From the NCBI GenBank assembly GCA_035652335.1, contig DASRDZ010000071.1, forward strand, positions 5,665 through 69,664: 64,000 nt of DNA. Reading direction: 5' to 3'. Numbering within the stretch: the first letter of the stretch is position 1; each line of letters opens with the position of its first letter. Source of the DNA: DASRDZ01 sp035652335 (GTDB lineage Bacteria; Chloroflexota; Dormibacteria; Aeolococcales; Aeolococcaceae). The notes below the pieces were generated by a model that was given only the letters and a program-made list of their open reading frames with translations, ran no database searches and had not been told where the DNA came from. Shown here piece by piece: positions 18,363-29,256 of the stretch. Both the position numbers and the translations under genes were made by a program.

Positions 18363-19580
18363 CTACGCCGCCGCGACAGCCCCCGCAAGTACCACGCGAC
18401 CGACCTGTGCCCCCCCGAGGTGGTATGCGAGATCGACCCAATGCGGCGTGTCGAGAATGCAGAGATCCGCCCGCGCCCCCTCGCGAATCGCGCCGCGGTC
18501 GGACAGCGCCAGCGCAGCGGCGCCGCCCCCCGTCGCAGCGACCAGCGCCTGACCCGGGGTCAGCCCGGCCAGCGCCACCGCCAGCGACATCATCAAGGGC
18601 ATCGACTCGCTGTAGCAGGTGCCGGGATTGCAGTCCGTGGCAATGGCGACCTGCGCCCCCGCCTCCAGCAACCGCCGACCCGGGGGCGGCGGCCCGCCCA
18701 GCACCAACGAAGCCCCCGGCAGGAGGACCCCCACCACACCCGCGCCGGCGAGCGCGCCGAGGTCGGACTCGCCCGCATGCTCCAGGTGGTCCGCACTCAC
18801 GGCGCCCATCCGCGCCGCCAGTCGCGCACCACCCGAATGGCTGAGCTGCTCCGCATGGATCTTGACCCCCAGCCCCGCCGCCCGCGCCGCAACGAACAGC
18901 CGCTCACACTCCTCCACGCTGTACGCCCCGCGCTCGCAGAACGCGTCGACGAACCGCGCAAGCGGCGCCGCGCGACGCAGCCCTTCGCCGCACGCAGCCT
19001 CGATGAACTCCGCCCGCGGCTCCGGCGGCGCAGCGTGCAACGGCAGGTACGTCGCAACGACCGACGGCAACGCCGGATCCGCCGCCAGCACCCGCGCCGC
19101 TTCGAGCTGCCGGACCTCCGCGTCCAGCGCGAGCCCGTAGCCGCTCTTCACCTCGACGGTCGTCGTGCCGAGACGAAGCATCCGCGCAGCCCGCTCACGA
19201 GCGGCCGCAACGAGCTCCGCCACCGACCCCGCCACGGTCGCCCGCACGGTGGACATGATCCCGCCCCCCGACGCCGCGATCGACTCGTACGTCTCGCCCG
19301 CAGCCCGCCGCGCGTACTCGTCACCGCGATCCCCGAGCCAGACGAGATGCGTGTGGCAGTCGACGAACCCCGGCACCACGGCATTGCCGCCCGCGTCGAT
19401 CTCCACGGCGTCGCGAGCCACCGCAACCGACCGCAGCCCCGACGAGGGCCCGACGTAGGTGATGACCTCGCCCGTGGCACACACCGCCGCATCGCGAATC
19501 ACGCCGGGCGCCTCTCCCCGCAGCGGATCGCACGTGGCCAGCTCGCCGACGCCGTGCACCACCAGCGTGGCCCCCGCCAC
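18363..19580 (-). CDS. hutI: Imidazolonepropionase
   Basis: Zinc amidohydrolase that opens the ring of 4-imidazolone-5-propionate to N-formimidoyl-L-glutamate, the third step of histidine degradation. It has 405 residues, the family's usual size. Seen: the metal motif VDCHTHLVWLGDR, the substrate-loop segment GETYESIAASGGGIMSTV, the central VEVKSGYGL, a second His ligand in IHAEQLSHSGGA, and ATDCNPGTCYSESMPLMMSLA toward the C-terminus. Start: GTG at 19580, two bases after the stop of the preceding formimidoylglutamase gene; upstream readings run into that gene. It is the last gene of the hutH-U-G-I operon. Confidence 0.93.
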   Translation of the reverse strand: MAGATLVVHGVGELATCDPLRGEAPGVIRDAAVCATGEVITYVGPSSGLRSVAVARDAVEIDAGGNAVVPGFVDCHTHLVWLGDRGDEYARRAAGETYESIAASGGGIMSTVRATVAGSVAELVAAARERAARMLRLGTTTVEVKSGYGLALDAEVRQLEAARVLAADPALPSVVATYLPLHAAPPEPRAEFIEAACGEGLRRAAPLARFVDAFCERGAYSVEECERLFVAARAAGLGVKIHAEQLSHSGGARLAARMGAVSADHLEHAGESDLGALAGAGVVGVLLPGASLVLGGPPPPGRRLLEAGAQVAIATDCNPGTCYSESMPLMMSLAVALAGLTPGQALVAATGGGAAALALSDRGAIREGARADLCILDTPHWVDLAYHLGGAQVGRVVLAGAVAAA

Positions 19581-19582
19581 CG

Positions 19583-20502
19583 CTAGGCCAGCTCCGCTCG
19601 CTGCAGACGCCGACGGTGGCAGACGCCCGCGCAGAAGGAGAGGAACACGGAGCACATCGTCCGCACCGTGATCCCCGCCACGTCGGCCGCGGCGTCCACC
19701 TCGGTGAGGTCCATCGCCATCACCCGCGGATCAGTGCCCAGGACGTACGCGGCCTCCTGCAGGTCGACCGGTCGCAGCCCACCCGGCATCGACGCGGGAC
19801 ACGCCGGTGCGAAGGAGCGGTCGAGCACGTCGAGGTCGACGTCGACGTAGATGCGCCCGGCGTCGTGGCGTTCGAGCGCGGCCAGCGCGCTGTCCAGCGT
19901 CGAGGTGATCCCCCCGGCGCGCACCTGCGCCGCGCGCCGCACGTGGACGCCATGCGCCAGCGCCCACTCGTGATGCTCGCGCGCATTGGCGAACCCGTGC
20001 ACCCCGATCTGCGCCACCCGCACGCCCGGGAGCCCTGCCGCGATCAGGTCGCGCACCGGTGTCCCGTTGCGCGGCCCGCCGTACAGCGCGGCATCCCGCA
20101 CGTCGTGATGGGCGTCGAAGGTGAGCAGCCCCCAGCCCTCGCCCAGGCCGCCACCGGCACAGCCGCGCATCGCCGGCACGGTCAGTGAGTTGTCGCCACC
20201 GACGACCACAACGACGCCGCCACCCGCGGCCGCGGTGCAGAGGTGCTCGATGCGCGCGTGCGCGGCGGTGGCGTCCCCGTCCGCATCACCCTCGGCGTCG
20301 CCCAGGTCGCGCACCCGCAGGTCGGCCAGGTCGATCCCGTGGTCGCCGTCGAACGTGGCGAAGCGCGCCAGACCCTCGCGGAACGCCGCCGGCGTCAGGT
20401 GCGCGGACGACGGGCTGATCGACGCGCGCGAGATCGGCGCCCCGACGACGCCGACGTCCCACGACGCCAGTCCCGCGCCCGACGCCAGCCACTCCGCCGC
20501 GT

Positions 20503-20506
<4 letters not shown>
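19583..20506 (-). CDS. hutG: Formimidoylglutamase, arginase/ureohydrolase family
   Basis: A 307-residue ureohydrolase placed between urocanase and imidazolonepropionase, hence most likely the enzyme that hydrolyses N-formimidoyl-glutamate to glutamate and formamide. Seen: GGDNSLTVPAMRG where most family members have GGDHS (first Mn ligand His replaced by Asn), TFDAHHDVRD (DAHxD metal motif), and YVDVDLDVLDRSFAPACP (the second Asp-rich metal motif). The start is probably TTG at 20506, overlapping the urocanase stop as TTGA; no better start lies nearby. The assignment as formimidoylglutamase rather than agmatinase or arginase rests mainly on operon context. Confidence 0.82.
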
Positions 20507-22172
<1,666 letters not shown>

Positions 22173-22176
<4 letters not shown>

Positions 22177-23705
22177 GACAGCGCCACCGACGCCGCGTCC
22201 AGCGCCATCCGCCATGCCCCCGACGACAGCCACGAGCACGCCGCCTCGAGGTCCGAGGCCAGCTCCCGATCCGCCTCCAGCGCTGGCACCCGCGCCCGCA
22301 ACGACGCCAGCAGCGCCCCCGTCCCGGGGCCGGGCCGCAGCGGTGCGCGCAGGTCGAGCGCCTGCGCCGCGCACACCGCCTCCACCGACAGCACCCGCCG
22401 CAGATCCTCGACCGACGCGCGCGTGCGCAGGCAGGCGTTCCACCCCATCGACACGTGGTCCTCCTGTCCAGCGCTCACCGGCACGCTCTGCGCCGCCACC
22501 GGCACGGCCGCCGACCGCAGCGCGGTGACGCAGGACGCCGCGGTGTACTGCGCGATCATCAGCCCGCTGTTCACCCCCGGCTCGCGGGTCAGGAACGCGG
22601 GCAGCCCGCGCGACCGCGCCGGGTCGAGGAGCCGGTCCACCCGCCGCTCGCTGATGGCGGCGACGTCGGCGCAGAGCGACGCGCACATGTCGGCTGCGTA
22701 GGCCAGCGCCGCGCCGTGGAAGTTGCCGCTCGACACCACCTCGCCGCGTCCCACCATGACCAGCGGGTTGTCGACAACGCTGTCCAATTCCGTCTCGACC
22801 ACTCCCCGCGCGAACGCCAGCACGTCGCGCGCCGCGCCGTGCACCTGCGGGGCGCAGCGCAGCGAGTACGCATCCTGCACCGCGTGATGCGACGCCACGT
22901 GCGAGGCCACCAGCGGCGAGTCCGCCAGCAGCGCCCGCAGGTTCGCCGCCGCCGCCGCGACCCCCGCGGAAGGCCGCAGCGCCACGATGTCCGCGTCGAA
23001 GGCCCGCGCGGTGCCCAGCAGCGCTTCCACACTCATGGCACACACGGCGTCCGCCGCCACCAGCAGCGCTGCGAGGTCCCACACGCACAGCGCGAGCGCC
23101 GCGCACATGGCGTCGGTGCCGTTGATCAGCGCCAGCCCCTCCTTCGGCCCCACCGCCAGCGGCGACAACCCCGACGCCGCCAGCGCCGAGCCACCGTCGA
23201 CCCGCTCCCCGGAGGCTCCGACGGCGAAGCCCTCGCCCAGCAGCAGCAGCGCGCAGTGCGCCAGCGGCGCCAGGTCCCCGGACGCCCCCAGCGACCCCAT
23301 CGCCGGCACCCAGGGCACCACGCTCGCGTTGAGCAACCCCACCATGCCGTCGACCAGCGCCGGCCGCACCCCGGAATACCCCGCGCAGAGCGTCCGCGCC
23401 CGCAGCAGCATCATCCCCCGCACCACCTCGGCCGGCAGCGGGGGCCCCATCCCGGCCGCGTGCGACCGCACGACGGCGGTCTGGAGCGAGGATCGGTCGC
23501 CCGCGGCGATGGCGCGGTCCGCCAGCGCGCCGAACCCGGTGGTGACGCCGTACACCACGTCGCCGGCGGCGTCGATGCGCTCGACCAGCTCCCGCGCCGG
23601 CCGCATCCGCTCCCTGGCCACCTCCGACACCGCGACCGGGACGCCGTCGCGGGCCACCGCCACCACGTCGGCCAGGGACAGCGCCGAGCCGTCGAGGGTC
23701 ACCAT
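22173..23705 (-). CDS. hutH: Histidine ammonia-lyase
   Basis: Deaminates L-histidine to trans-urocanate and ammonia, first step of the pathway. The 510 residues are typical. Seen: the autocatalytic MIO-forming Ala-Ser-Gly at residues 141-143 within GSLGASGDLAPLAH, the catalytic-loop tyrosine in VVYGVTTGFGALAD, SSGNFHGAALAYAAD, and the conserved AGQEDHVSMGWNA near the C-terminal third. The ATG at 23705 is preferred over an upstream in-frame start because a -10 box lies exactly eight bases before it and the family begins with this segment. First gene of the hut operon; no HutC/HutP regulator or transporter is seen in the window. Confidence 0.96.
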
Positions 23706-23713
23706 CGCTGCGG

Positions 23714-23719
23714 AGCGTA
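23714..23719 (-). promoter_or_regulatory. -10 box of the hut operon
   Basis: TACGCT reading leftward, separated by exactly eight bases from the hutH ATG, consistent with a leaderless transcript. No convincing -35 or operator palindrome is visible in the 89-base divergent region. Confidence 0.45.
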
Positions 23720-23794
23720 CCCGCCGCGCCACCAGCCCGGAGTATCGTTCAGCCCGTCGGATACGCACGAGCACCAAGGAGCTCCGCAGCCTCC

Positions 23795-24715
23795 ATGCGC
23801 CATCTGCCCCGGCTCGCCGCCACCGGCCTGGTCGCCGGTCTCGCCGTCAGCGCCTGCGGTGGCACGGCCGACGTGCTGCAGGGCAAGAGCCCGCAGCAGA
23901 TCATCACCCTGGCCAGCACCTCGGTCAGCAGCGGCGCGTACCACATGTCCCTGGACGGCAGGATGTCCGTCGACACCAGCGGCGTCTCGGGGCTGCCCTC
24001 GGGGGTGATGGACCAGCTCGGCTCGATGCTCGGCAACCTCACCATGAGCGGCAGCGGCGACGTGCAGAGCTCGCAGCGGATGCGCTTCTCGATGACCATG
24101 AAGCCGATCCTCGACAAGGCCGTCGAGGTCGTGTTCTACGACGGCAGCGAGTTCCTCTCGCAGGACGGCGGCAAGACCTTCGCCGACGCGGGCAGCTTCA
24201 GCTTCAACGGCCTGCCGGTGTCGCCCTCCGACCAGGTGGCGCTGCTCAAGGATCTGGCCACCGTGCAGGACGAGGGGAGCACCACGCGCGACGGCCAGAG
24301 CGTCGAGCACCTCCACGCCACCCTCGGTCCCGACTACATCAGCAAGGTGCTGTCGAAGCTGGGCGGCAATCCGCAGATGCAGCAGTTCGCCACCCTCTTC
24401 TCCCAGGTGATGACCCTGCGCAGCGGCAGCGTCGACGCCTATGTCCGCAAGGCCGACGGCAAGCTCGACTCCGAGGTCACCAACGCCAGCATCGCCTTCG
24501 ACATGAAGAAGCTCTTCTCGGTGCTCTCGCAGGCGTTCGGCGGGCAGGTCCCGGGCGGCGCCGGCGGGCTTGGCAACGTCAGCGGGGCGATGGTGCTCGG
24601 CGAGTCGCTCACCGTGCAGCTCAGCAACTACGGCGAGAACGTCCAGATCACCAAGCCGACCGTCGACCCCAACGCACCGGGCCTGCCCAGCGGGGGCGGA
24701 CTGTTCGGCGTCTAG
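23795..24715 (+). CDS. Putative lipoprotein, LppX/LprG-like
   Basis: A 306-residue exported lipoprotein of unknown function. The N-terminus has a type II signal with lipobox: Arg-rich start, LAATGLVAGLAVSAC, with Cys21 the predicted lipidated residue. The mature part alternates beta-like segments (YHMSLDGRMSVD, MSGSGDVQSSQRMRFSM, VVFYDGSEFLSQDGGKTF) reminiscent of the LppX/LprG and LolA-like lipoprotein fold that shuttles hydrophobic ligands; that resemblance is inference. AAGGAG precedes the ATG at a longer than usual distance, and a TATCGT-type -10 lies about 50 bases upstream. Divergent from the hut operon; proC follows seven bases after the stop. Confidence 0.75.
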   Translation: MRHLPRLAATGLVAGLAVSACGGTADVLQGKSPQQIITLASTSVSSGAYHMSLDGRMSVDTSGVSGLPSGVMDQLGSMLGNLTMSGSGDVQSSQRMRFSMTMKPILDKAVEVVFYDGSEFLSQDGGKTFADAGSFSFNGLPVSPSDQVALLKDLATVQDEGSTTRDGQSVEHLHATLGPDYISKVLSKLGGNPQMQQFATLFSQVMTLRSGSVDAYVRKADGKLDSEVTNASIAFDMKKLFSVLSQAFGGQVPGGAGGLGNVSGAMVLGESLTVQLSNYGENVQITKPTVDPNAPGLPSGGGLFGV

Positions 24716-24722
24716 CCGCCCC

Positions 24723-25592
24723 GTGAACCCGCTGCACGGTGCCCGGGTGGGCGTGGTCGGCACGGGGGTGATGGCCGAGAGCATGCTGGCCGGGTTGCTC
24801 CGCCAGGGCCTGGTCGAGCCCGGCAACGTCGTCTGCAGCCATCCCCGCGCGGAGCGCCGCCGCGCCCTGGAGGAGGCGCACGGCGTGCAGGCCACGGAGA
24901 GCAATGCCGAGGCGGCGCGCGGCGCCGACGTGGTGCTCCTCGCCGTCAAGCCGCAGGTGCTCGACGAGGTCTTCCCCGAGCTGCGCCCGGTGCTGGCGCC
25001 GCAGCAGCTGGTGGTCAGCGTCGTCGCCGGCGCCTCGACGGCGGCGCTGGGGACTGCGCTGGAGCATCCCGCCATCGTCCGGGCGATGCCCAACACGCCG
25101 GCGCAGATCGGCCAGGGCGTCACCGTCTGGTACGCCACGGAATCGGTCACCGAGGAGGGCAAGGCGCGCGCCCGCGGCATGCTCTCCGCGCTGGGACGCG
25201 AGTTCGAGGTGCACCACGAGCGCCAGGTGGCCATGGCCACGGCGGTGAGCGGCACCGGTCCCAGCTACATCTTCCTGTTCATCGAGTCGCTGGTCGACGC
25301 CGCCGTGCACCTCGGCTTCCCGCGGCACCTGGCGCGCGAGCTGGTCCTCGACACCATGCAGGGATCGGCGGCCTTCGCCCTGCAGAGCGGCCTCCACATC
25401 GCCGAGCTGCGCGACATGGTGACCTCGCCCGGCGGCACCACCGCTGCTGCGATGTACGAGCTGGAGCGTGGCAAGCTGCGCACCGTCGTCAGCGACGCCG
25501 TGTGGGCCGCCTTCGAACGCACCCTCCAGCTGGAGGCGCAGCTCGAGAACCGCAGCGACGGCTCGCCCAGCCCGCCGAGACGCGGCGGCTGA
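24723..25592 (+). CDS. proC: Pyrroline-5-carboxylate reductase
   Basis: NAD(P)H-dependent enzyme that makes L-proline from pyrroline-5-carboxylate. The 289 residues fit the family. Seen: the Rossmann motif VGVVGTGVMAESML, VVLLAVKPQVLDEV, VVSVVAGAS, RAMPNTPAQIGQGVT, SGTGPSYIFLFIESL and the signature-like TSPGGTTAAAMYELERG near the C-terminus. The GTG at 24723 begins seven bases after the lipoprotein stop, without a clear ribosome site, so it may be co-transcribed and coupled. The last 15 residues are a divergent Ser/Pro/Arg-rich tail. Confidence 0.94.
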   Translation: MNPLHGARVGVVGTGVMAESMLAGLLRQGLVEPGNVVCSHPRAERRRALEEAHGVQATESNAEAARGADVVLLAVKPQVLDEVFPELRPVLAPQQLVVSVVAGASTAALGTALEHPAIVRAMPNTPAQIGQGVTVWYATESVTEEGKARARGMLSALGREFEVHHERQVAMATAVSGTGPSYIFLFIESLVDAAVHLGFPRHLARELVLDTMQGSAAFALQSGLHIAELRDMVTSPGGTTAAAMYELERGKLRTVVSDAVWAAFERTLQLEAQLENRSDGSPSPPRRGG

Positions 25593-25598
25593 CACAAT
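25593..25598 (+). promoter_or_regulatory. -10 box of the membrane TPR-like gene
   Basis: CACAAT seven bases before the GTG at 25606, immediately after the proC stop. The arrangement matches the leaderless promoters seen elsewhere in the window. Confidence 0.35.
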
Positions 25599-25605
25599 CT
25601 CCGCC

Positions 25606-26748
25606 GTGCACATGGGGCAACCGGGGGTCGTCTCCTCGCGCGTCGTCGTGTCCGCTCCGCCACCGCCGGGGCGGCCCTCACATCGCCGGGCCGTGGTGGC
25701 GGCCTCGATCCTGGTGCCGGTGATCGGCTTCGCGGGGCTGGAGCTCGGCGGCCTGCTGGCGGTCGGACGCGCGCAGTCGCAGGCGCAGGACCTGCGCAAC
25801 CAAGGACACTACGACCAGGCGGTCGCCGTGTACCGCGTCATCGGCGAACAGGGCGGCGCGGTGCTGCTGCTGGCGCGCGGCGCCGTGGACTCCGCGCCGG
25901 CCGACGCGGGGCAGACCATTCTCGACTGGGCGACGTCGCTCGACAGGAGCGGCCACGCCGACCAGGCCCTGTCGCTGCTGGAGAACGCGCCCGCTCTCCC
26001 CGGCGTCGCCCTCCCCGAGCCCGACGCCGCGCGCGAGCACGCCGGCATCGCCCTGCGCAGCGCCAGGGCCGAGGCGGCGGCGGGCCATTGGGCCGTCGCG
26101 CTGCAGCGCCTCGACCAGCTCGGCGCCGGCTCCCCGCCCGCCGACCTCGCCGCGCAGGCAGACCAGCTCCGTCCCACCTATACGTTGAACGCGGCACAGC
26201 AGCTGCTCGACGAGGGGCAGGCCATCCAGGCGGTGGCCGCGCTCGACACCCTGATCCGCCAGGCGGGCAGCGCACCCGAGGCGTCGCAGGCGCAAGGATT
26301 GCTTCCCCGTGCATTGCTCGCAGCCGGGCAGCAGGCCCTCGACGCGCACGACCAGTCGACGGCGCTCACCGACCTCCAGCGCCTGGTGTCGGACTTCGGC
26401 AGCACCGCCCAGGCGCGGCAGGCGCGCGTCCTGCTGCGCGCCCCGCAGTCGGTGACCGGCACCGTGGTGCGCGGGAGCACGCCGGTCGCCCGCCTGCAGC
26501 TCCGCCTCGGCAGCCACTTCACCCAGGTGGGCAGCGGCTACCGCACCAGCGGCCCCTACTACTACGCCACCACCGACTCGCGCGGCGACTTCACCGTCGA
26601 CGCCGTGCCGGTGGACGGCCCCTACGTCGTCGAGCTGCTGGAGAACGGCGGCTGGACCACCACCGTGGGCCCCGACGGGCCGGCCTACGAGTTCACCGTG
26701 CAGCCGCTGACCCCGGTCGACCTCGCCTTCGTCGTCCTGCCGTCCTGA
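25606..26748 (+). CDS. Membrane-anchored TPR-like protein with C-terminal beta domain
   Basis: About 380 residues, not assignable to a named family. One membrane segment near residues 27-47 (VVAASILVPVIGFAGLELGG) follows a short basic N-terminus, so the bulk is probably extracytoplasmic. Residues about 50-280 are Ala/Leu/Gln-rich helical pairs such as GHYDQAVAVYRVIGEQG and NAAQQLLDEGQAIQAVAALDTLI, spaced like tetratricopeptide repeats. The C-terminal 90 residues look like a carboxypeptidase-regulatory or SpaA-type beta sandwich (TGTVVRGSTPVARLQL, YATTDSRGDFTVDAVPVDGPYVVEL). A surface scaffold or assembly factor is possible. The ATG at 25612 is an alternative start. Confidence 0.7.
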   Translation: MHMGQPGVVSSRVVVSAPPPPGRPSHRRAVVAASILVPVIGFAGLELGGLLAVGRAQSQAQDLRNQGHYDQAVAVYRVIGEQGGAVLLLARGAVDSAPADAGQTILDWATSLDRSGHADQALSLLENAPALPGVALPEPDAAREHAGIALRSARAEAAAGHWAVALQRLDQLGAGSPPADLAAQADQLRPTYTLNAAQQLLDEGQAIQAVAALDTLIRQAGSAPEASQAQGLLPRALLAAGQQALDAHDQSTALTDLQRLVSDFGSTAQARQARVLLRAPQSVTGTVVRGSTPVARLQLRLGSHFTQVGSGYRTSGPYYYATTDSRGDFTVDAVPVDGPYVVELLENGGWTTTVGPDGPAYEFTVQPLTPVDLAFVVLPS

Positions 26749-26815
26749 GACCGCGTCGCCCCGTTGCGGCGCCTTCACAGGAACGCCGACCAGGTCGCGG
26801 TGCACGGCTGCGACA

Positions 26816-27316
26816 ATGGCCGAGGTGCGTGAGCCGTACGAGGTGCAGTCGGTGGTGCAGGAGCAGGCGTCGGTCGCCGAGATGATCCGCCACGGCATCG
26901 AGCAGATGCCGTACAACGCCATGGTCGGGGTGCGGATCCTGGAGATGGACGGCGGCCGGGCGCGCGGGAGCCTGGCGGCGCGTCCCGAGGTGGGCAACCA
27001 CGTCGGCACGATGCACGCCGGCGCGCAGTTCAGCCTCGTCGAGGCGGTCAGCGGCGCGGCGGTGTCGAGCGCCTTCCTCGACCTGCTCGGGCGCGCGGTG
27101 CCGCTGGCGCAGGGCGCGGAGCTGACCTATCGCCGTCCGGCGCGGAGTGACGTCGTCGCCGAGGCGTCGATCGCGCCGGAGGAGATCGCCCGCGTGCGCG
27201 GAGAGCTCGACGCCTCGGGCCGCGCGCGGTTCGACGTGCGCGTCACCGTGACCGACGCCCAGGGCACCCTCGCCACCGAGGCGACGATGCGCTGGTACAT
27301 CAAGGTGCAGTCCTGA
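26816..27316 (+). CDS. Hotdog-fold thioesterase (PaaI/DUF4442-like)
   Basis: A 166-residue single-domain protein. Seen: the hotdog-fold core GVRILEMDGGRARGSLAARP, then GNHVGTMHAGAQFSLVEAVSGAA, in which the HVGTMHAGA segment corresponds to the active-site region of PaaI/YiiD-like acyl-CoA thioesterases, and a beta-rich C-terminus with TDAQGTLATEATMRWYIK. It probably hydrolyses an acyl-CoA; the substrate cannot be told. The ATG lies 68 bases after the preceding stop with no strong ribosome site. Confidence 0.78.
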   Translation: MAEVREPYEVQSVVQEQASVAEMIRHGIEQMPYNAMVGVRILEMDGGRARGSLAARPEVGNHVGTMHAGAQFSLVEAVSGAAVSSAFLDLLGRAVPLAQGAELTYRRPARSDVVAEASIAPEEIARVRGELDASGRARFDVRVTVTDAQGTLATEATMRWYIKVQS

Positions 27317-27338
27317 GCTGATCGCGTCGCGCGGGTGA

Positions 27339-27356
27339 CTCACAGCATGCTGTGAG
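27339..27356. promoter_or_regulatory. Perfect 18-bp palindrome
   Basis: CTCACAGCATGCTGTGAG is identical to its own reverse complement. It lies 23 bases after the thioesterase stop and 46 bases before the TTG of the next gene, so it could be an operator for the downstream gene or a short hairpin. No regulator is assigned. Confidence 0.45.
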
Positions 27357-27401
27357 CGTCCGCAACGCTTTCGTCAGGTCCTCCCTGCGATCATCTCCTC
27401 A

Positions 27402-28160
27402 TTGCGCTGGATCGCCCACGCCGGCCTGGCGGCAGGCCGGCCCGGCGGGACCCCCACCCGCCACACCCTCGCCGGCGCCGCGCTGCGGAAGGTCGACTGG
27501 CTGGAGATCGATGTCCGCTGCGTGGCCGACGGAACCCCGGTGCTTCGCCATGATCAGCTTCTCCCCTCCCACCGCCCGCTCCGCCAGGCCGACCTGCACG
27601 AGGTCCGCCACGAGGACCCCGATGTGCTGACCCTCGACGAGGCCGCGGAGGTGCTGGACGCCGGCGCGGTGCCCACCCTCGTCGACCTCAAGGACGCACG
27701 CGACGCCGAGGCGGTGGCCCGCTGGCTGGCCGCCCGCCCCGATCCCGACGACTGGGCGGTGTGCACCGACGACCCGCAGGCGCTCCGCGTCGCCCGCGAC
27801 CGCGCCCCCGCGGTGCAGCGGTGGCGCAGCCTCCCGCGCGTCGCCCCCGGCCGCGGCGAGGGGGCGCGGCGCATCGCCGCCTGCGCCCTGCGCTCCCTGC
27901 TGCCCGCCCGCGTCGAGCGCCTGGCGGCGGAGGTGGGCGCGGTGGCGCTGAGCGTCGACCGCTGGGCGGTGACCCCTGCGCTCTGCGCCGCGGCCCACCG
28001 CCACGGCCTGGAGGTCGCCGCCTGGACCTGCAACAGCGCCGCCGCCGCACGCCGCATGAGCGCCTGCGGCGTCGACCTCATCACCACCGACCTGGTCGAC
28101 GAGATGCGGTCCTCGCTGGACCCGCAAGACGGCACTGCAACGGGTCGTTGCGAAGGATGA
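27402..28160 (+). CDS. Glycerophosphodiester phosphodiesterase family protein
   Basis: A 252-residue GDPD-type TIM barrel that would hydrolyse glycerophosphodiesters to glycerol-3-phosphate and an alcohol. Seen: IAHAGLAAGRPG at the N-terminus (family HRG becomes HAG), WLEIDVRCVADGTPVLRHD giving the ExD metal pair and the general-base His, PTLVDLKD where the family has the Glu-containing LxIELK, and AAWTCNSAAAARRMSACGVDLITTDLVDEM at the C-terminal end. The replaced Arg/Glu positions suggest altered activity or substrate. The start is TTG at 27402; no in-frame ATG is nearby. Confidence 0.8.
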   Translation: MRWIAHAGLAAGRPGGTPTRHTLAGAALRKVDWLEIDVRCVADGTPVLRHDQLLPSHRPLRQADLHEVRHEDPDVLTLDEAAEVLDAGAVPTLVDLKDARDAEAVARWLAARPDPDDWAVCTDDPQALRVARDRAPAVQRWRSLPRVAPGRGEGARRIAACALRSLLPARVERLAAEVGAVALSVDRWAVTPALCAAAHRHGLEVAAWTCNSAAAARRMSACGVDLITTDLVDEMRSSLDPQDGTATGRCEG

Positions 28161-28215
28161 CAACCGCGCGACGGCCCGGCCAACGGCCGGCCTCCCTCCC
28201 CTCCCAGGACGTGCA

Positions 28216-29256
28216 ATGCAACTCGTGACAGGGACCCTTCGCCGCTCGCTCCGGATCGCCCTGCGGTCGCCGCTGGTGCGGGTCGGCGGCACCCTCGCCG
28301 GGATCGCCATCCTGCTGCGCAGCGTCGACATGGCCAAGGCTGCGCACGGCCTGCGCGACGCCAACGTCGGCTGGGCCACCCTGGGCATGGCGCTCACCGC
28401 CGTGGCCCTGATGTCCTCGGTGCTGGAGTGGGGCGTGCTGCTCCGCGGCACCGGCCACCGGCTCTCGTGGGCCTCGCTCTCCTCCTGGTACCTGCAGGGC
28501 CTCTTCGTCGGCCAGGTGCTCCCCGCCGGCGTCGGCGGCGACGCGCTGCGCGCGGTCGAGGTGGGCAAGGTGACGGGCCACGGCCATGCGCTCGCCTCGC
28601 TGGCCGGCAGCCGGATGGCGGGCACCCTGGGCATGGCCGCCTGGGGCGTCGCCGGCGCGGTCCTGCTGCGCGCCTGGCTGGGTCCCGTCGGGGTGGTCGG
28701 AGCCTGCGTCTTCGTCGTCGCCATGGTGATCGCCTGGGTGCTGGCGCTGGGCGCCGACCGGGTGGTCCGCCGCATGCGCGGGCACGAGTGCCGCTGGCGC
28801 AAGCGGGTCTTCGGCATCCTCCATCCCTTCACCGGCGCCTTCCGCGGCTACCGCCGCCGCCCCCACGTGCTCGCCCAGTGCCTCACCGTCGGCGCCGCCG
28901 GCTGGGGGATCAACCTCCTCGCCCTGGCCTTCTTCGCCCGGGCCCTGGGCATCGACGCACCCTGGAGCATGTTCGCGGTGGCCATCCCGGTCACCCTGCT
29001 GGCCACCCTGGCGCCCTTCTCGCTCAACGGCCTCGGCCTGCGCGAGGGGGTGCTGGTCGGCCTGCTCGCCCATGCGGGCGTGAGCAGCGCCAACGCCGGC
29101 GCCCTGGCGGTCCTGATCGACCTGCAGATGGTGCCCTTCGCCCTCTTCGGAGCGGTGCTCTGGATGCGCCGCCGCAAGGTGCGCGCCGCCGAGGCCGCGG
29201 AGGGGCACGCGATGACCGTAGCGCCAGTGCTGGCGCCGGAGGCGGCGGCCGCCTAG
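28216..29256 (+). CDS. Flippase-like membrane protein (YbhN/UPF0104, LPG-synthase TM family)
   Basis: A 346-residue integral membrane protein with about seven or eight hydrophobic segments. Seen: FVGQVLPAGVGGDALRAVEV, the conserved family segment (usually LxPGxxGGDxxR), and PFSLNGLGLREGVLVGLLAHAGV, matching the PxxxxGlGxrE block of the lysylphosphatidylglycerol synthase transmembrane family PF03706. Relatives flip lipids or sit beside glycosyltransferases; the substrate here is unknown. The stop overlaps the stop of the convergent kinase gene in a shared CTAG at 29253-29256. Confidence 0.83.
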   Translation: MQLVTGTLRRSLRIALRSPLVRVGGTLAGIAILLRSVDMAKAAHGLRDANVGWATLGMALTAVALMSSVLEWGVLLRGTGHRLSWASLSSWYLQGLFVGQVLPAGVGGDALRAVEVGKVTGHGHALASLAGSRMAGTLGMAAWGVAGAVLLRAWLGPVGVVGACVFVVAMVIAWVLALGADRVVRRMRGHECRWRKRVFGILHPFTGAFRGYRRRPHVLAQCLTVGAAGWGINLLALAFFARALGIDAPWSMFAVAIPVTLLATLAPFSLNGLGLREGVLVGLLAHAGVSSANAGALAVLIDLQMVPFALFGAVLWMRRRKVRAAEAAEGHAMTVAPVLAPEAAAA

